DNA of 64,000 nt. It comes from an uncultured Alteromonadaceae bacterium. Lineage in GTDB: Bacteria > Pseudomonadota > Gammaproteobacteria > Pseudomonadales > Halieaceae. Location: the NCBI GenBank assembly GCA_913064725.1, contig CAJYAI010000001.1, positions 1-64,000 of the forward strand. The letters are read 5' to 3'. The notes under the pieces were generated by a model, which had not been told where the DNA came from, made no database searches, and was given only the letters and a program-made list of their open reading frames with translations. A program made the position numbers and the translations under genes. Positions 53,835-63,370 of this stretch are shown piece after piece. Position 1 is the first letter of the stretch, and every line of letters starts with the position of its first letter.

Positions 53835-54488
53835 TCAGCGCAAGCGACGCTCTGTCATGTGGATGACCGAGGATTTTTCTAGGTTAAGTACGCGCTCGCT
53901 GCTCTTGGTTAATACGTTTATGTGAGCCAGCATTTTTTCCTCGTCATCACCATCAGCGAAAAAAGCTGTCAGCGAGTCGGCTGCGGTAATGGGAAATAAC
54001 TCCTCCACGATGCCATCCAAAGGATCATGGGAAGAGCGAAGTACGAGATTCTGGCGGTAGCCAACCGTATTTTGTGTGGCGACGGCCACCGGTGCATGCT
54101 CGTGAAACCATATTTGCTCAAGTGCTCGGTCACTTAGACCCTGGGCACGTTCAAAGCAACACAGTTGCAGTGTGCCAGGGAATGTTTCGCCAATCATGAG
54201 GGCTGGAGGTATGGGGCTTGGCCCACGGCACCAGTGTGCTTCAGCATTCATGTCCGCTGCGAGGCGAATCACGCTTTGCCACTCGATGTCGTCTCGTTCG
54301 ATATCCATGGCGACGCGAGCTAATGGCATTTTCTGAGTGGGATTTCGAGTCCACATCTGGGCTTGTTCACTGTGCTCGTCACAACGTGCGATATACATTG
54401 CACCGGCGTCCGGAAATTCACTGTGCAATGACTCGATGCTGGCAACCGACGGTGGTGCGTCAAAAAATAACCATATCAGCCTGTGCAT
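53835..54488 (-). CDS. EthD-like dimeric alpha/beta-barrel protein
   Basis: A 217-residue protein that I recognise only weakly. The C-terminal half (residues about 125-200; QIWFHEHAPVAVATQNTVGYRQN) resembles EthD-type or dimeric alpha-beta-barrel domains, with a possible second barrel in the N-terminal half. ATG at 54488 is chosen for GAGG five bases upstream; a TTG at 54503 is in frame. It lies seven bases from the acyl-CoA synthetase stop, so it is co-transcribed with it. Function unknown. Confidence 0.65.
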   Translation of the reverse strand: MHRLIWLFFDAPPSVASIESLHSEFPDAGAMYIARCDEHSEQAQMWTRNPTQKMPLARVAMDIERDDIEWQSVIRLAADMNAEAHWCRGPSPIPPALMIGETFPGTLQLCCFERAQGLSDRALEQIWFHEHAPVAVATQNTVGYRQNLVLRSSHDPLDGIVEELFPITAADSLTAFFADGDDEEKMLAHINVLTKSSERVLNLEKSSVIHMTERRLR

Positions 54489-54495
54489 CGTCGCC

Positions 54496-56175
54496 TCAGC
54501 CAAAATAATGTTCCTTTATCGTGGGCTTGAGCAGCTTCTGAAGGGTGTTCCGAGGCAGCGCCTGATCTGTGAATACAACATGTTCTGGCACTTTGAAGCT
54601 GGCTAGGCGTTGTTTACAAAACTGCTGTACCGCGCTGGCGTTTGCAGTGCCTGTGGCTTCCAGCTTTATTACCGCACCGACTTCCTCTCCCCAGGTATCG
54701 TGTTGCACGCCCACAACCGCGACCTCCTCGCATCCCGGGTACTCTAAAAGGCAAGATTCGACCTCAGAGGGGTAGATGTTTTCGCCGCCGCGGATAATGA
54801 GGTCTTTTACGCGGCCGCAAATGTACAGCAAGCCCTCATGACTGACGTAGCCGATATCCCCTGTCGCCATCCAGCCATTCACTGGTTCGTCGGACACCTT
54901 ACCGCCACAGAAATAGCCTTGAATAGCCGCCGAGGAGCGCACCCAAATTTCTCCCGGTTCTCCTGACTCGACTGCGACGCCATCTTCGTCGCGAAAATCA
55001 AACTCGACAATGGGACTGGGGAATCCCGAGGCATCGGGCCGATCAGTAAAATAACGACCGGTGAAGGCGGCCCCTGACCCCATTGTCTCAGTCATACCCC
55101 AGCCGCCGCCTGACATGGCCGTCCCCGTTTTGCTCGCATACAGTTCGGAGAGTCGCTCTGGTGTAGCGGCGCCGCCCGCGCTCACATTTGTTAAGTGTGC
55201 CGCGTGGGCGTCAGTAAAGTCGGGGTGTTTCAGCAGTTCTAGAAGCATAACGGGCGCACCCATGACGACCGTTATCTGCTCATCAAGAATGATGCGCAGC
55301 GCGTCGCTGATATCCCACTTGTACATCATGTAGAGGGCGCGACCGTGTCGAAGATTAATGAGGGCTTGTGACAGCAAGCCGCTGATGTGAAATAGAGGTA
55401 CGGCGAGCAGCGTTTTTGGAGTAATCGAGCTGGCTAACTGTTTGGTCATCTCTTCTGTATTGGTCATATAGGTACCAGCACCGATGAACTCGACATTCAT
55501 CAGAGCTTGGCAGCAGTTAAAGTGCGTGAGGAGTGCACCTTTGGGTCGACCTGATGTGCCTGAGGTGAACATGAGGATGGCTGGATCATGATGGTCCACA
55601 CTCACGGTCGCGACAGGCTTTGTGCCGGAGCGCGCTAAAATCGGCTGAAGACAAGTCACATCGTCTCTTTGGGTGTCATCAACCAGCACAACCGGTAAGT
55701 CACCATTGAGACTTCGGATGTAGGCTAGGCGCTCACTATCGCAGAAGACCAGACAGGCTTCGCTATCCTCAAGGCCCTGCGCGAGTTCCTGGGCTTTCCC
55801 CCAGCTGTTCAGGGGCACAGCAACAGCCCCCACGGTCACGGTCGCCACAAAGGCGATAAGCCACTCCGGACGGTTGCGCATAGCGATAGCAATTCGATCG
55901 CCCTTGATAATACCTCGATCAGTCACCAACCAGCCGCAAACCTGATCCACCGCTTGAAAAAAGTCAGAGTAGGACCAGACCTCATTTTGATACTGTAAAA
56001 AAAGGGCATCGCCGTGATGTCGACCCGCAGCGAGGAACTCGCCCAGATTTTTTTCGGCATGTTTAAACGCCTGCAATGGGGTGCCCTTAACCACAACCGT
56101 CTCGACCTCAAACGGTGCCGTGGGCGCTGTCAGTTGCGCTACAGCATCAAAATAGGGCTTCGTGAATTCACTCAT
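54496..56175 (-). CDS. Acyl-CoA synthetase (AMP-forming)
   Basis: A 559-residue ANL ligase. The phosphate loop FTSGTSGRPKG is at residues 203-213, the A5 motif is GWGMTET (about 353-359), the hinge region ATGDIGYVSHEGLLYICGR is near 430, and the C-terminal catalytic lysine lies in NTLQKLLK. It is a paralogue of the synthetase at 15993. Substrate is probably a steroid side-chain or degraded ring acid. It is the first gene of a minus-strand operon with the EthD-like and SDR genes and diverges from ipdC. Confidence 0.9.
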   Translation of the reverse strand: MSEFTKPYFDAVAQLTAPTAPFEVETVVVKGTPLQAFKHAEKNLGEFLAAGRHHGDALFLQYQNEVWSYSDFFQAVDQVCGWLVTDRGIIKGDRIAIAMRNRPEWLIAFVATVTVGAVAVPLNSWGKAQELAQGLEDSEACLVFCDSERLAYIRSLNGDLPVVLVDDTQRDDVTCLQPILARSGTKPVATVSVDHHDPAILMFTSGTSGRPKGALLTHFNCCQALMNVEFIGAGTYMTNTEEMTKQLASSITPKTLLAVPLFHISGLLSQALINLRHGRALYMMYKWDISDALRIILDEQITVVMGAPVMLLELLKHPDFTDAHAAHLTNVSAGGAATPERLSELYASKTGTAMSGGGWGMTETMGSGAAFTGRYFTDRPDASGFPSPIVEFDFRDEDGVAVESGEPGEIWVRSSAAIQGYFCGGKVSDEPVNGWMATGDIGYVSHEGLLYICGRVKDLIIRGGENIYPSEVESCLLEYPGCEEVAVVGVQHDTWGEEVGAVIKLEATGTANASAVQQFCKQRLASFKVPEHVVFTDQALPRNTLQKLLKPTIKEHYFG

Positions 56176-56329
56176 TGGAACAACATCACCATTGTTTTTT
56201 TTGACTGTAAACTAGATGGTCTTGGGCGCACAGGTCTTTGCAGTGACCCATAGTCTGATCAGCCTATCGACGCACGTAGTCTCAGATTGCAGTAAAGTAT
56301 GGCTTCGATAATGTGAGGTCATTACTGCA

Positions 56330-57409
56330 ATGAGACTGACCATGGATACCAGATTGACGGCGCTACTGGGTTGTCGTTACCCCATCATTCAGACCGCTAT
56401 GGGCTGGGTTGCCGATGCCCGACTGGTGGCCGCAACAGGTAATGCTGGCGGTTTCGGATTTCTTGCCGGTGCTGTCATGACACCCGACGAGATTGAGCGT
56501 GGTATTGCCGATATAAAGTCAATGTCAGATGCGCCGTTTGGCGTGAACTTTCACATGTACGTGCCACATGCTGACGAGATTGTTGATATTTGCATCCGAC
56601 ACAAAGTGAAAGCTGTCAGCTATTCGCGTTCGCCGTCGGCAACAACAATCGAGAAGCTAAAAGCAGCGGCTATCGTCTGCATCCCAACGGTCGGTGCCAA
56701 ACGTCATGCGGTCAAAGCCGTCGAACTGGGTGCCGATGCAATAGTCATACAAGGCGGCGAGGGGGGAGGCCATACCGGCTCGGTGGCCACGTCTATTTTG
56801 TTGCCGCAAGTGAGAGAGGCGATTGATGTACCGATTGCCGCGGCCGGCGGATTTCGGGATGGTAGTGGACTCGTTGCAGCGCTGGCTATGGGTGCCGATG
56901 GCATCGCCATGGGGACGCGCTTTTTACTGTCTCAAGAGTCACCAGTGCCCGAGTCGACAAAAGCGATTTATTTGGGCACGCCACCGGAGAAAATTGTGGT
57001 TAGCACCAAGTTGGACGGTTTGCCGCAGCGCATGATCGCGAACGCGTATTTGGATCGGCTGATCCAATCATCCCACGTCGGGCTGCTCGCTCGAGCCGTT
57101 CTCAATGGTCTGGCATTTAGTCGTATGACAGGTGGATCCTTGATCGCAACGCTGACAGGCGCTTGGAAAATGTATCGAGCCGGCGATGAGTCGTTTGGTC
57201 AAACGTTGATGGCGGCCAACTCGCCTATGATGATTCAGGAGGCTATGGTGAAAGGAAATCCTGAAAATGGCATCCTGCCATCGGGGCAGGTGGCGGGTTT
57301 GATTCAGGATCTACCCGCTGTCGAGGATTTGATCGCAGGTATTGTCGGCGAGGCTAAAGCACGGGCAGCATCTGTCAATCTCACTGTCTCCGGCAAACAA
57401 TCTCATTAG
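56330..57409 (+). CDS. ipdC: IpdC-like flavin-dependent oxidoreductase (NMO superfamily), CD-ring degradation
   Basis: A 359-residue FMN protein of the nitronate monooxygenase superfamily. It matches actinobacterial IpdC (Rv3553) in many blocks: QTAMGWVADARLV, NAGGFGFLA, IQGGEGGGHTG, GTRFLL and the late LMAANSPMMIQEAMVKGN and SGQVAGLIQDLP. IpdC acts on the CoA thioester derived from rings C and D after A/B-ring removal. GAGG lies upstream of the ATG. The next gene, 11 bases away, is EchA20-like, the same pairing of functions as in actinobacteria. Confidence 0.85.
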   Translation: MRLTMDTRLTALLGCRYPIIQTAMGWVADARLVAATGNAGGFGFLAGAVMTPDEIERGIADIKSMSDAPFGVNFHMYVPHADEIVDICIRHKVKAVSYSRSPSATTIEKLKAAAIVCIPTVGAKRHAVKAVELGADAIVIQGGEGGGHTGSVATSILLPQVREAIDVPIAAAGGFRDGSGLVAALAMGADGIAMGTRFLLSQESPVPESTKAIYLGTPPEKIVVSTKLDGLPQRMIANAYLDRLIQSSHVGLLARAVLNGLAFSRMTGGSLIATLTGAWKMYRAGDESFGQTLMAANSPMMIQEAMVKGNPENGILPSGQVAGLIQDLPAVEDLIAGIVGEAKARAASVNLTVSGKQSH

Positions 57410-57419
57410 GAAATTTAGC

Positions 57420-58172
57420 ATGGCGTTCAGCACATCTATCGATTCGGGCATTGCACAGCTTGTCTTTAATAAACCGCCGGTCAATGCGTTCAATAGTGCC
57501 GAATGGTCGAGGATTGCTAACGAGGTCAGGGGTTTGGGTGAGCGATCTGATGTTCATGTCATTGTTATTCGTGCCGAGGGCAAAGGATTTTGTGCAGGCG
57601 TCGATATTAAAGAGTTAGGTGCAGATCCAAATATGATCGTGCCGGTCAACAAGGGAAACTACGACACCTTTGAGGCTATTCATCGCAACCCAAAGCCTGT
57701 TATCGCGGCGCTTCATGGCTTCGTCTTGGGTGGTGGCATCGGTATCGCTGGCGCCGCGGATATTATTATTGCCTCTGACTGTGCGACCTTTGGTGTTCCC
57801 GAAGTTGATCGCGGCGCCATGGGTGGTGGTGCCCATTTGCAGCGAATGTTTCCGGTACAAAAAGTGCGATATATGTATTTCACAGGTGAGCTCATTGATG
57901 CCCATGAGGCCCATCGCTTAGGTGCGGTAGAACGTGTGGTTCCCAAGGACGCATTGGTGAGTACCGTATTAGACATGGCGGCGACGATTGCTGAGAAAAG
58001 CCCCGTTATGATCAGTCTGGCGAAAGAAGCCCTCAACGGTGTTGAGGACGGCAATCTTGAGGACAAGTATCGTCGCGAGCAAGGATTTACGCTCGAGGCT
58101 TACCGCCATCAAGATTCACAGGAGGCGCGGGATGCGTTCAATCAAAAGCGCAGTGCAGAATTTGATTCGTGA
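57420..58172 (+). CDS. echA20: EchA20-like enoyl-CoA hydratase/ring-cleaving hydrolase
   Basis: A 250-residue crotonase-fold protein. ATG at 57420 is chosen (AGGAA upstream); the open frame extends into the previous gene. It matches EchA20 (Rv3550) well: PPVNAFNSAEW, RAEGKGFCAGVDIKE, GFVLGGGIGIAGAADIIIASD, FGVPEVDRGAMGG and YRREQGFTLE. EchA20 opens ring D in CD-ring degradation of cholesterol. The oxyanion-hole glycines (GGGIG) are present. It lies between ipdC and the ketosteroid isomerase. IpdA/IpdB, the partner ring-opening enzyme, is not in the window. Confidence 0.85.
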   Translation: MAFSTSIDSGIAQLVFNKPPVNAFNSAEWSRIANEVRGLGERSDVHVIVIRAEGKGFCAGVDIKELGADPNMIVPVNKGNYDTFEAIHRNPKPVIAALHGFVLGGGIGIAGAADIIIASDCATFGVPEVDRGAMGGGAHLQRMFPVQKVRYMYFTGELIDAHEAHRLGAVERVVPKDALVSTVLDMAATIAEKSPVMISLAKEALNGVEDGNLEDKYRREQGFTLEAYRHQDSQEARDAFNQKRSAEFDS

Positions 58173-58200
58173 TGTACACCCATAATGAGGAGAACGCACC

Positions 58201-58572
58201 ATGATTGACTACGCCACTGCCAAACGTGTTTGTGAAACATACACTCGCTCGCTCGAGGCGAGTGACCTGGAAACTCTCTTGGATTTATTTGCCGATGACG
58301 CCTCAATTGAGGATCCGGTGGGCACGCCGCTGCGTGAGGGCAAAGAGGTGTTGCGAGCCTTTTATGCGGAGGCTTGCCAGGGGGTTGCTAAGGCAGAGTT
58401 GACGGGTAGCCCGCGTCTTGCCGGTAATGAAGTCGCCTTTCCGTTTACCGTAACAGCCGGCACACCCGAGCAGGAAATAATCATTAACATCATCGATGTT
58501 TTCCGGTTCAACGACGCGGGTAAAGTCGCCACCATGCGTGCGTTTTGGGGGCCGGATAATATGAACAGCTAA
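58201..58572 (+). CDS. ksi: Steroid delta-isomerase (ketosteroid isomerase)
   Basis: A 123-residue protein matching Comamonas testosteroni KSI almost throughout. The catalytic residues keep even the Comamonas numbering: Y14, D38 (ASIEDPVG) and D99 (NIIDVFRFN). It moves the double bond of 3-oxo-delta5-steroids to delta4. It follows echA20 by 28 bases (GAGGAG before the ATG). Its stop overlaps the stop of the convergent LuxR-type regulator by four bases. This is the strongest single proof that the region handles steroids. Confidence 0.95.
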   Translation: MIDYATAKRVCETYTRSLEASDLETLLDLFADDASIEDPVGTPLREGKEVLRAFYAEACQGVAKAELTGSPRLAGNEVAFPFTVTAGTPEQEIIINIIDVFRFNDAGKVATMRAFWGPDNMNS

Positions 58573-59711
58573 GAGTAGGTCACAACGCTCTTTAGTAGGA
58601 GACTGACCAGCATAGATTGTCGAGAAACACCCGTTTTCGCGAAGATGGAGCGCAACTGAGCGCGTGCGGTATTTCGTGCTATACCGAGTTCCGCCGCTGC
58701 TTGATCTAGGTTCGCGCCCTCGGCTAATAGTTTCGATAGTGCGACTTCAGCCTTGGTCAGACCGTACAGGGACATGAGAATGCGCGTTTCAATCTGGAAG
58801 CTCCGTTCGGGCTCATTGATAAAGACGATCATGTGGGGTGTGTGACCCGGTTCTACCGTTTTGTCGATCATCATGGGCTTGAGCAAAATTTCCAGGTCGG
58901 CTTTCCCCGAGGGACGCTCCACCGACAGGGCATTGGTAGGCGCTGGGTCCTGATTGCGCTGTGCGATGACGATATCTTCAATGAAGCCATTTAGTTTGGC
59001 GCGTGCCGACGGGCTTTCAACGTGTATCTGGTCGTTGACGACCGATATGCCATCCTTGTCCCTAATGAGCTGATCAGCTACACCATTTCGCGACACAATT
59101 TTACCGCGCTCATCCAAGGTAACCACACCAACCGACTGCTTGGCGATGGTCGACGTGTAGAGCTTCCGTTCTTTGTCTAGTTGAATCAATTGCATGCCGT
59201 TCGCGACAGCCCGCTGGATGTGACTCGCTAACAATTCGAGAAACTCGCGCTCCTGCGGCCCAAAATTGTCGGCTGTTTTAGGTCGACAAAAACGCACACT
59301 GAACCTAAGCCCGTTGGCATTGCGCAAATCCACGCCCACCATATGGTAGATATCAATGGGTGCCATGCAGTATTTGTAGAGTTCTGTGCGCTCGAGCGTT
59401 CTGTAGGGGACGCATTCGTCGAGTGATACCACCGTACCCCACGGTAAATTAGTCATGAGATTAGACGTGTAATACCGATCTGTGTAAGGGTTGTCATGAT
59501 CATCGACAAAGATTTTGGGAAGGGCCTCGCAAGAGACAAATAATAAGCCTCCGTCATCACCCTTGGGCTCGCGCATGGTGATAGAGGCGAAATTCGAATC
59601 AATGATTCGACGTGTCTCGGCAAGGAACGCGCTATATGGATCTTCTTCGATGTGTCCATCGTACAGAAAACCAATGAGTTTTGAGAGCTCAGCAATGCTG
59701 GGTTGATTCAT
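58569..59711 (-). CDS. LuxR-type transcriptional regulator (TeiR/TesR-like)
   Basis: A 380-residue protein with a C-terminal LuxR-type helix-turn-helix (about residues 316-375; LTKAEVALSKLLAEG and TARAQLRSIFAKTGVSRQ) and an N-terminal sensory part of about 300 residues. Size and architecture resemble TeiR/TesR, the LuxR-type activator of steroid catabolism in Comamonas (391 residues, from memory). It is adjacent to ksi and to the hsa operon, so it is the best candidate for controlling them and for binding the CAAAYGGAYTAC elements (inference). Confidence 0.83.
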   Translation of the reverse strand: MNQPSIAELSKLIGFLYDGHIEEDPYSAFLAETRRIIDSNFASITMREPKGDDGGLLFVSCEALPKIFVDDHDNPYTDRYYTSNLMTNLPWGTVVSLDECVPYRTLERTELYKYCMAPIDIYHMVGVDLRNANGLRFSVRFCRPKTADNFGPQEREFLELLASHIQRAVANGMQLIQLDKERKLYTSTIAKQSVGVVTLDERGKIVSRNGVADQLIRDKDGISVVNDQIHVESPSARAKLNGFIEDIVIAQRNQDPAPTNALSVERPSGKADLEILLKPMMIDKTVEPGHTPHMIVFINEPERSFQIETRILMSLYGLTKAEVALSKLLAEGANLDQAAAELGIARNTARAQLRSIFAKTGVSRQSMLVSLLLKSVVTYS

Positions 59712-59762
59712 AGGGGTTCTTGCGTTTTATCGCTTATTGGGTAGAGCTACTAGGTATCAGAA

Positions 59763-59776
59763 ACGCCCAAGGGCGT
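59763..59776. terminator. Short inverted repeat after the hsa operon (weak terminator or operator)
   Basis: ACGCCC-AA-GGGCGT is a perfect palindrome. On the minus strand it can fold as a 5-bp stem with a CUUG loop and is followed by TTTCTG, a poor T tract. It lies between the hsaF stop and the regulator start, so it may end the hsa operon or regulate the regulator. Confidence 0.35.
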
Positions 59777-59782
59777 CCAGAC

Positions 59783-60805
59783 TTAGCTCGCTTTTGATGC
59801 CATTTCGATGGCGATCTCTTCTATTAGATCTTCTTGGCCGCCAACGGTCCTCCGTCGTGCCATTTCGAGCAATATTTCGTGCGAGGGAACGCCATATTTA
59901 GCTTGTGCGCGCTTTGCGAACAGTAAAAACGAGGAATAGGCCCCTGCATAACCCAGCACTAAGGCATCTCGACTCAGCCGCACAGGTTCATCCATGATTG
60001 GCAAAACGTGCTCCTCCGCGGCATCAGCGAGTTTAAAGATATCGACACCTGTAATCGCTCCCATGCGGTCCAGAACAGCGGCCATCGCCTCTAACGGTGT
60101 ATTACCGGCACCGGCGCCTAGTCCAGCTGCCGATCCGTCAATGCGATCTGCTCCAGCCGCGATCGCAGCTAGAGAGTTAGCGACCCCCATGGCAAGGTTG
60201 TGATGTCCGTGGAAGCCAATCTCGGTGTCACTATTGAGCTCTCGCCGGAGCAGAGTAACTCGATCGGTCACATCTTGTGGCAGCATGTAGCCGGCGGAGT
60301 CCGTGCAGTAAATACAGTTTGCGCCGTAGGATTCCATTAGCCGCGCCTGCTCGAGGACATCTTCTGCCGATACCATATGAGCCATCATCAGGAAGCCAAC
60401 CGTGTCCAGTCCCAGTTCTCGACTCAGCGCAATGTGTTGGCGCGAGACATTAGCCTCGGTGCAATGCGTAGCCACGCGTATAGTTTTAACGCCGCAGTCA
60501 GCGGCCATTCGCAGGTGATCCACTGTGCCGATGCCGGGCAGGAGGAGTGCGGAGATGGCGGACTGTTTAACACAGTCGACAACTGCTCTTAAATACGTCT
60601 CATCACTGGCATGAGGGAAACCATAGTTAACTGAGGCGCCACCGAGACCGTCACCATGGGTTACCTCTATGAGGGGCACGCCAGCCTCGTCAAGCGCACC
60701 GGCAATATCCACCATTTGCTCAACTGTGATTTGATGTTGCTTTGGGTGCATGCCGTCGCGCAGGCACATATCGTGTAGCGTGACACTACGTCCTTGAAGA
60801 TTCAT
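59783..60805 (-). CDS. hsaF: 4-hydroxy-2-oxoacid aldolase (HsaF/TesG-type)
   Basis: A 340-residue class II aldolase of the BphI/DmpG family. Catalytic R16, metal ligand D17 and H20 lie in [10 protein letters not shown]; the other metal ligands H199 and H201 lie in GFHGHHN. It cleaves 4-hydroxy-2-oxohexanoate-type acids to pyruvate and an aldehyde, which passes to HsaG through a channel. Its ATG overlaps the HsaG stop by four bases, as in most aldolase/dehydrogenase pairs. Confidence 0.95.
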   Translation of the reverse strand: MNLQGRSVTLHDMCLRDGMHPKQHQITVEQMVDIAGALDEAGVPLIEVTHGDGLGGASVNYGFPHASDETYLRAVVDCVKQSAISALLLPGIGTVDHLRMAADCGVKTIRVATHCTEANVSRQHIALSRELGLDTVGFLMMAHMVSAEDVLEQARLMESYGANCIYCTDSAGYMLPQDVTDRVTLLRRELNSDTEIGFHGHHNLAMGVANSLAAIAAGADRIDGSAAGLGAGAGNTPLEAMAAVLDRMGAITGVDIFKLADAAEEHVLPIMDEPVRLSRDALVLGYAGAYSSFLLFAKRAQAKYGVPSHEILLEMARRRTVGGQEDLIEEIAIEMASKAS

Positions 60806-61701
60806 GTGGGGCTCCCCTCGCGTTGCTGTCGCTGCGCCATCATCTCAGCCGTCCGCAGCCCCGCAGCCGTCATAATGTCGAGATTACCCGCGTATTTTGG
60901 CAGAAAATCACCCAAGCCCTCGACCTCAACCGATATGGTTACACGGTTGCCGTCGATGATGGGTGCGTTGTTGAGCGTGTAGCCGGGCACATAGCCTTGG
61001 ACTTCTCGCACCATCCTGTCAATCGATGCGCGCAGATCGGCCTCATTAGGGGTCTCTTTCGTAAGGCAATGAATTGTGTCGCGCATAACCAAAGGCGGCT
61101 CGGCGGGGTTAATAATAATGATCGCCTTTCCCTCATCGGCACCACCAATGCGCGAGATGGCGGACGAGGTCGTTCGAGTGAACTCGTCGATGTTGTCTCG
61201 AGTGCCCATACCGACAGACTTAGACGCGACGGTTGCCACGATTTCTGCATAGCTCACTGCTTGAACGCGGCTCACGGCATAGACCATAGGAATCGTAGCC
61301 TGACCACCGCAGGTCACCATATTCACGTTGTCGGCAGGCTCAGTGCTTAGCAGGCTGTCTAGGTTAACGGGGGGAATGCAAAACGGGCCGATCGCAGCGG
61401 GTGTCAGATCGATCATCGTTGCACCCAATGCGGTTACTTTGCGACTGTTTTCGGCATGCACATAGGCTGAGGTGGCGTCAAAAACAAAATCGACGGGTGA
61501 TTCGCTAAAACCTGCAACGAGGCCATCGACCCCGTCGGTGGACGTTCTGAGACCAAACTCGCGGGCCCGCTGTATCCCGGCGGAGTCCTCGATACCAATC
61601 ATCCATGTGGCTTCAATGAACTGACTTCTCTGACACTTCATTAACAAATCGGTGCCGATATTTCCCGGTCCGATGATAGCGGCCTTTGCCTTCGTCTTCA
61701 T
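60802..61701 (-). CDS. hsaG: Acylating acetaldehyde/propanal dehydrogenase (HsaG/TesF-type)
   Basis: A 299-residue CoA-acylating aldehyde dehydrogenase. NAD loop [10 protein letters not shown] at residues 11-20; catalytic C131 in VTCGGQA. It converts the aldehyde from HsaF to acyl-CoA. It overlaps hsaF by four bases and follows hsaE by 12 bases. Length matches the BphJ/DmpF family. Confidence 0.95.
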   Translation of the reverse strand: MKTKAKAAIIGPGNIGTDLLMKCQRSQFIEATWMIGIEDSAGIQRAREFGLRTSTDGVDGLVAGFSESPVDFVFDATSAYVHAENSRKVTALGATMIDLTPAAIGPFCIPPVNLDSLLSTEPADNVNMVTCGGQATIPMVYAVSRVQAVSYAEIVATVASKSVGMGTRDNIDEFTRTTSSAISRIGGADEGKAIIIINPAEPPLVMRDTIHCLTKETPNEADLRASIDRMVREVQGYVPGYTLNNAPIIDGNRVTISVEVEGLGDFLPKYAGNLDIMTAAGLRTAEMMAQRQQREGSPT

Positions 61702-61713
61702 TTACGACCTTAT

Positions 61714-62520
61714 TTAGGTAAATCGGCAGTTTACACTGCAGGAATCAACGCCTTCGCCCGACATAATCAAGGTCATCTCATCGCCCTTTTGAACGGGTTC
61801 TAGCGGCACCAAGGAGCCCGACAGGATGACTTCGCCGGCCTCGAGGTCAATTCCAAATGCCCCTAACGTGTTGGCTAGCCAAGCGACGGCGGTCAAGGGG
61901 TTACCTTGAACCGCACTCCCCATTCCGGAGCTCAGGGGCGTGCCATTCTTCGTTACATCTATGCGTAGGTTGGCAAGATCAATATCACGAGGATTGAGCG
62001 TAGCATCACCCAGAACATAAACACCGCAACTCGCGTTGTCAGCAATGGTGTCTTGAATGGCAATTTGCCAATGCTCAATGCGTGAATCAACAATCTCAAA
62101 GCAGGGCATGACACAGTCGGTGGCTGCAAGAACATCTTGCTCAGTATTATTCGTGCCCGACAGAGTTGCGTTAAGTCTAAAGGCAATCTCGCCCTCAGCA
62201 CGAGGCGCTATCAGATTGCCGGCAATGGGTATTGCTGCATTGTTGGCATAGGCCATAGCGTCTGTTAAGAAACCGAAATCAGGCTGAAACACCCCTAGCA
62301 TCTTTTGTACTGCATCCGATGTCACCCCAATCTTTTTGCCGACCACACGCTCGCCGTCGGCTTCCAAGCGGTGCCTCAGCATGACACGGGAAATGTGATA
62401 AGCATCGTCAATAGTGATGGTAGGGTGGCTCTGCGTTAGCGGCTTGATGGGCGCTTCAGCGCGCATCGCATCATATAGGCTACGCCCTAAGTTATGGTGA
62501 TCTGTCGTCGATAGACTCAT
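61714..62520 (-). CDS. hsaE: 2-hydroxypenta/hexadienoate hydratase (HsaE/TesE-type)
   Basis: A 268-residue member of the fumarylacetoacetate hydrolase/MhpD family. ATG at 62520 is chosen (AGGGAA about ten bases upstream; an in-frame GTG lies at 62544). GKKIGVTSDAVQKMLGV (near residue 55) and the APRAEGEIAF metal-binding stretch are typical of the hydratase branch. It adds water to the dienoic acid released by HsaD. It lies between hsaD and hsaG. Confidence 0.92.
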   Translation of the reverse strand: MSLSTTDHHNLGRSLYDAMRAEAPIKPLTQSHPTITIDDAYHISRVMLRHRLEADGERVVGKKIGVTSDAVQKMLGVFQPDFGFLTDAMAYANNAAIPIAGNLIAPRAEGEIAFRLNATLSGTNNTEQDVLAATDCVMPCFEIVDSRIEHWQIAIQDTIADNASCGVYVLGDATLNPRDIDLANLRIDVTKNGTPLSSGMGSAVQGNPLTAVAWLANTLGAFGIDLEAGEVILSGSLVPLEPVQKGDEMTLIMSGEGVDSCSVNCRFT

Positions 62521-62533
62521 GACCGGCGTTTCC

Positions 62534-63370
62534 CTATTGATCACTCAGGAAAGTGAGGCAGCGCTGATTGAAGTGGTCTGGGTATTCGGACATCACCCAG
62601 TGACCGCAATAATTGACTAGCTCTGCCTGAACCCCACCTTTCATGGTTAAGATTTTCCAAACCCCCGATGCTGGACAGAAACGGTCATCTGTCCCCCAGA
62701 ACACCAATGTCTGAATGTCTATCTCAGGTAATTTATCGCTGAGATCGGGCACCTGCATGGTTGCCAGGACGTGTGCATTTTGTGTTTCCAGCGTTGCCCA
62801 GCGCTCATCGACTAATTCCTGATCAACCTGACCCGGGTCGTAAACCAGCTGTGTCAGTAGCTCCGCTAGAACAGACTTAGTGAATTCGGGTGAGCCCATG
62901 GGGTATTTCACCATGGCCTGAATCCCGGGCATGGCAAAATAATCTTCCCGCGATTCGATGCCACCGGGCGCCATCAGAATCAGCTTATCAATCCGTTCAG
63001 GATGCCGAAGCGCCAGGCCCAACGCGACAGCACCCCCCAGCGAATTTCCGACCAACACAGCCGTTTTTATCGCGAGGTGATCGAGTAGGGAGACAAGTCC
63101 GTCGACAAAAAAGTCGAGGGTATGATCTACGTCTTGGGGCTTTGATGTCTTTCCATAGCCCCATTGATCAAAAACGATGCATCGGTAGCCCGCGTCCTGA
63201 AATGGCGCTATGTTGTGCTTGAAGTTACTCCAGCCACTGGCTCCTGGCCCGCTGCCGTGGATGAAGATGACCGTTCCTCTGGAGTGGCCTGCTGCCGGAT
63301 GATCGCTGAAGTGAATCGATCTGCCAGCACTGGCCTCGAAGAACTGCGAGGCCTGCGGGTTAGCGGGCAT
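62534..63370 (-). CDS. hsaD: Meta-cleavage product hydrolase (HsaD/TesD-type)
   Basis: A 278-residue alpha/beta hydrolase. Nucleophile S110 in GNSLGG, acid D228 or D229 in WGTDDRF, and base H257 in CGHW. The oxyanion region HGSGPGASGW matches the C-C hydrolases BphD/HsaD. It splits the product of extradiol ring-A cleavage into a dienoate and the CD-ring propanoate. Its ATG overlaps the HsaA stop by one base (TAATG). Confidence 0.92.
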   Translation of the reverse strand: MPANPQASQFFEASAGRSIHFSDHPAAGHSRGTVIFIHGSGPGASGWSNFKHNIAPFQDAGYRCIVFDQWGYGKTSKPQDVDHTLDFFVDGLVSLLDHLAIKTAVLVGNSLGGAVALGLALRHPERIDKLILMAPGGIESREDYFAMPGIQAMVKYPMGSPEFTKSVLAELLTQLVYDPGQVDQELVDERWATLETQNAHVLATMQVPDLSDKLPEIDIQTLVFWGTDDRFCPASGVWKILTMKGGVQAELVNYCGHWVMSEYPDHFNQRCLTFLSDQ

